From positions 1 to 31,919 of the forward strand of contig JAGDBT010000044.1 of the NCBI GenBank assembly GCA_017958895.1: a DNA stretch of 31,919 bases, read 5' to 3'. Every line of letters begins with the position of its first letter. Position 1 is the first letter of the stretch. Both the position numbers and the translations under genes were made by a program. Origin of the DNA: Alphaproteobacteria bacterium. Its GTDB lineage: Bacteria > Pseudomonadota > Alphaproteobacteria > RF32 > CAG-239. The notes beneath the pieces were generated by a model. It was not told the DNA's origin. It saw only the letters and a program-made list of their open reading frames with translations, and made no database searches. Of this stretch, positions 30,396 to 31,919 are shown piece by piece.

Positions 30396-30755
30396 TTATT
30401 TTTCATATGATTTCGCATATTCGTCGAGAACTGCCTCATCTTTTTCATTCCAACCCATAATATAATTTTTGCCGAAACAAATAAGGGGCGTACCCACCGA
30501 ACCGCTTATTTTGTAGTCTTTAACCGCTTGTTGCAAAAGACGCATGTTGCCCGGCATTTTAACATCCAAACCCTTTACTTCCAAATTCGGATGCTTTGCC
30601 TTAATGTATTGAGCCGCAACATGACAATGCGGACACGTGTCCTGATAAAAGAAATACACTTGTTCTTTGCTTAAAGAAACTACGCTGTCTTTGTTCTCGC
30701 AAGCGCCTAAAAACAACAATATGCCCACACAGGCAAAACTAAAAAATTTACGCAT
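30396..30755 (-). CDS. Glutaredoxin/thioredoxin-like lipoprotein with CPHC
   Basis: The start at 30753-30755 is chosen because it begins the signal peptide and follows a TAGGT site; the frame also opens five codons earlier at a TTG. The 119-residue protein has a lipobox L-G-A-C (Cys19), then a compact thioredoxin fold with C-P-H-C at 41-44 and a likely cis-proline in V-G-T-P-L-I-C. It should act as a membrane-anchored thiol oxidoreductase facing the periplasm. The DsbD/ScsB-type protein at 6358-8109 is a possible electron donor. It follows the helical unknown gene by 7 bases. Confidence 0.8.
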   Translation of the reverse strand: MRKFFSFACVGILLFLGACENKDSVVSLSKEQVYFFYQDTCPHCHVAAQYIKAKHPNLEVKGLDVKMPGNMRLLQQAVKDYKISGSVGTPLICFGKNYIMGWNEKDEAVLDEYAKSYEK

Positions 30756-30762
30756 CACAGAC

Positions 30763-31362
30763 CTACTCAATACAACAATTTACGGCTTTACGTACCAAAT
30801 TCTTCATCTTAGCCAAAGCGCCCTGACCTTCATTTGCTACGACTTTTTCCTTTTCAACATCTTCCACAACCTTATTTTGCAGAGCTTCATTAGCCTTTAC
30901 CGTTAATTTTTTCACTTCTTCAACATCAGGCTCAATCCATTTAAGGTCTTTGGTTTCCACCATTCCCATATTCAAGCCCCAAAACAGACAATACATATCA
31001 TAGGCCGTGTTAAAAAGCTTATAAGCTTCCTCCTCATTCCCCAATGATTGTTGTTTTGTGCCTACTTCCATCAGACGCATGGAAGTTGCCAACAAATGCT
31101 TGGAAATACACCAAACTTCGCCCTCATAGCTCGGAATAATTTTCTGCAACAAGTTCTTGCGTGTTTCGCGAACATCTTTAATCAGGTCATAATAGGCATT
31201 TTTGCCGGTTTTGGCGCCGGAAAATACCAGATGTTCTTCAATAGAAATCAAATTCATTATAGCAATACTCAAATCCTGATCGGAAGACAAATCTTTCGGA
31301 TTAAGCTTTTTTGCCGCGTCCACCCGCTCAACGAATTCTTTAACGTTTTCGGCTTTTTTCAT
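30763..31362 (-). CDS. Unknown helical protein, 199 aa
   Basis: The sequence is charged and almost entirely helical, with V-K-E-F-V-E-R-V-D-A-A-K-K-L-N near the start, a central segment containing W-C-I-S-K-H-L-L-A-T-S-M-R-L-M, a TPR-like helix pair (N-E-E-E-A-Y-K-L-F-N-T-A-Y-D-M-Y), and a basic end with two cysteines (N-C-C-I-E). There is no signal peptide, so it is probably cytoplasmic even though its operon partner is an exported lipoprotein. AAGGAG precedes the ATG. No family is recognised. Confidence 0.7.
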   Translation of the reverse strand: MKKAENVKEFVERVDAAKKLNPKDLSSDQDLSIAIMNLISIEEHLVFSGAKTGKNAYYDLIKDVRETRKNLLQKIIPSYEGEVWCISKHLLATSMRLMEVGTKQQSLGNEEEAYKLFNTAYDMYCLFWGLNMGMVETKDLKWIEPDVEEVKKLTVKANEALQNKVVEDVEKEKVVANEGQGALAKMKNLVRKAVNCCIE

Positions 31363-31392
31363 CGTAATTGCTCCTTAAATAACACTGTCCCT

Positions 31393-31421
31393 AAGATAAT
31401 TATTTGCCTCACTCTTGTCAA
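31393..31421 (-). promoter_or_regulatory. Promoter of the 31362-30396 operon
   Basis: On the minus strand a perfect TTGACA (31416-31421) and TATCTT (31393-31398) are exactly 17 bases apart, about 30 bases before the ATG. Confidence 0.6.
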
Positions 31422-31488
31422 GAAATATATTTTTTTATGTTGATTTTCCTGTTTTTTTCAGCTAACTTGAGCCGGAAAGGAAATTTAT

Positions 31489-31881
31489 ATGGGTTGGCTT
31501 TCATCTATACCTTTTTTATCTTTCGGCGGCGGTGTGCTCGGCATATCCGTTTCGCTGTTATCCGTTACCGTTATGTTGGCATTGTGGGTGTTGGTGCTTA
31601 TGGTATTGCATCCCTTGCATGCCACTTTGTTTGTATTAGCAGCCCTTTTTGAATATGCCTTGATTACTTTTTTCGGTTTTCACTTATGGTTTAATTTTTT
31701 CAGCTTTTTCGGTTTTTACATTTTGCTTTTTATCATTTATTCCTTGTTTTTGCGCAAAATTTTGCCTTTACCGAAAAGCGATATAGAACATTTGATTAAA
31801 TTGAGCGAACTCAAAAAAAATGATTTGCTGTCTGAAGAAGAATACAAAGCCGCCAAAAAGAAATTGCTCAAACTTAAATAA
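31489..31881 (+). CDS. Small membrane protein with a C-terminal SHOCT-like segment
   Basis: The 130-residue protein has about three membrane helices (roughly 14-40, 43-62 and 68-88), rich in Leu and Phe. A cytoplasmic tail of the SHOCT type follows: L-I-K-L-S-E-L-K-K-N-D-L-L-S-E-E-E-Y, then K-A-A-K-K-K-L-L. SHOCT segments are short helical hairpins found at protein ends and probably mediate oligomerisation. The function of the whole is unknown. AAAGGA precedes the ATG at 31489. It is divergent from the 30763-31362 gene. The last 38 bases of the window after its stop hold nothing recognisable. Confidence 0.72.
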   Translation: MGWLSSIPFLSFGGGVLGISVSLLSVTVMLALWVLVLMVLHPLHATLFVLAALFEYALITFFGFHLWFNFFSFFGFYILLFIIYSLFLRKILPLPKSDIEHLIKLSELKKNDLLSEEEYKAAKKKLLKLK

Positions 31882-31919
31882 TTTCACTTTTTATCATTGC
31901 TTTTTTATTTGCAAAATGA

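Overview
The window is AT-rich bacterial DNA read with the standard code (TGA ends several genes). The gene set points to an alphaproteobacterium: ihfB-lapA-accD in that order, yebC-ruvC, a mannose-type EIIA next to HPr, lolC-lolD, LemA with DUF3137 proteins, and a TPR-methyltransferase fusion. The low GC and many clade-private small envelope proteins suggest an uncultured, host-associated lineage. That placement is inference; no rRNA is present.

Layout. 1-1221 is the worn end of an integrated element beside tRNA-Leu(CAA): a copy of the tRNA 3' end at the window edge, an orphan lipoprotein gene, and a frameshifted tyrosine-integrase start. 1433-6209 holds a TPR-methyltransferase, a secreted transglutaminase-like protein, two lipoproteins, two small unknown proteins and a secreted protein made of six 20-residue repeats. 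6358-10476 holds a DsbD/ScsB-type reductase, ftsB, and the lipoprotein-release pair lolC-lolD. 10554-13401 holds lemA with two DUF3137 genes and a small divergent gene. 13402-13966 has no protein gene but holds tRNA-Lys(CTT), its terminator, a rearranged second copy of the tRNA tail and terminator carrying a 74-nt hairpin-rich insert, and a double-hairpin intergenic repeat. 13967-19376 (minus strand) holds a small orphan gene, ruvC, yebC, a one-lobe DEAD-box-like protein, ftsH and an orphan DNA methyltransferase. 19373-23106 (minus) holds HPr and EIIA-Man, two unknown proteins and a PAS protein without a kinase. 23214-25545 (plus) holds tsaB, ihfB, lapA and accD. 25615-30204 (minus) is a two-gene operon with a 1222-residue type IV prepilin-like protein. 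30396-31362 holds a thioredoxin-like lipoprotein and a helical unknown protein, and 31489-31881 a SHOCT-tailed membrane protein.

How the genes relate. Envelope biology dominates: lipoprotein release, periplasmic thiol reduction, membrane proteolysis, septum formation, pilin-like surface display and several small lipoproteins. The PTS cluster runs unknown-EIIA-HPr-DNA methyltransferase with 4-nt stop/start overlaps at each junction, so phosphorelay components and a DNA methyltransferase are co-translated. The most unusual items are this PTS/methyltransferase unit, the giant pilin, the DEAD-box remnant, the tandem-repeat secreted protein, and the tRNA-Lys tail rearrangement. I did not find a complete, clearly novel defence or metabolic system.
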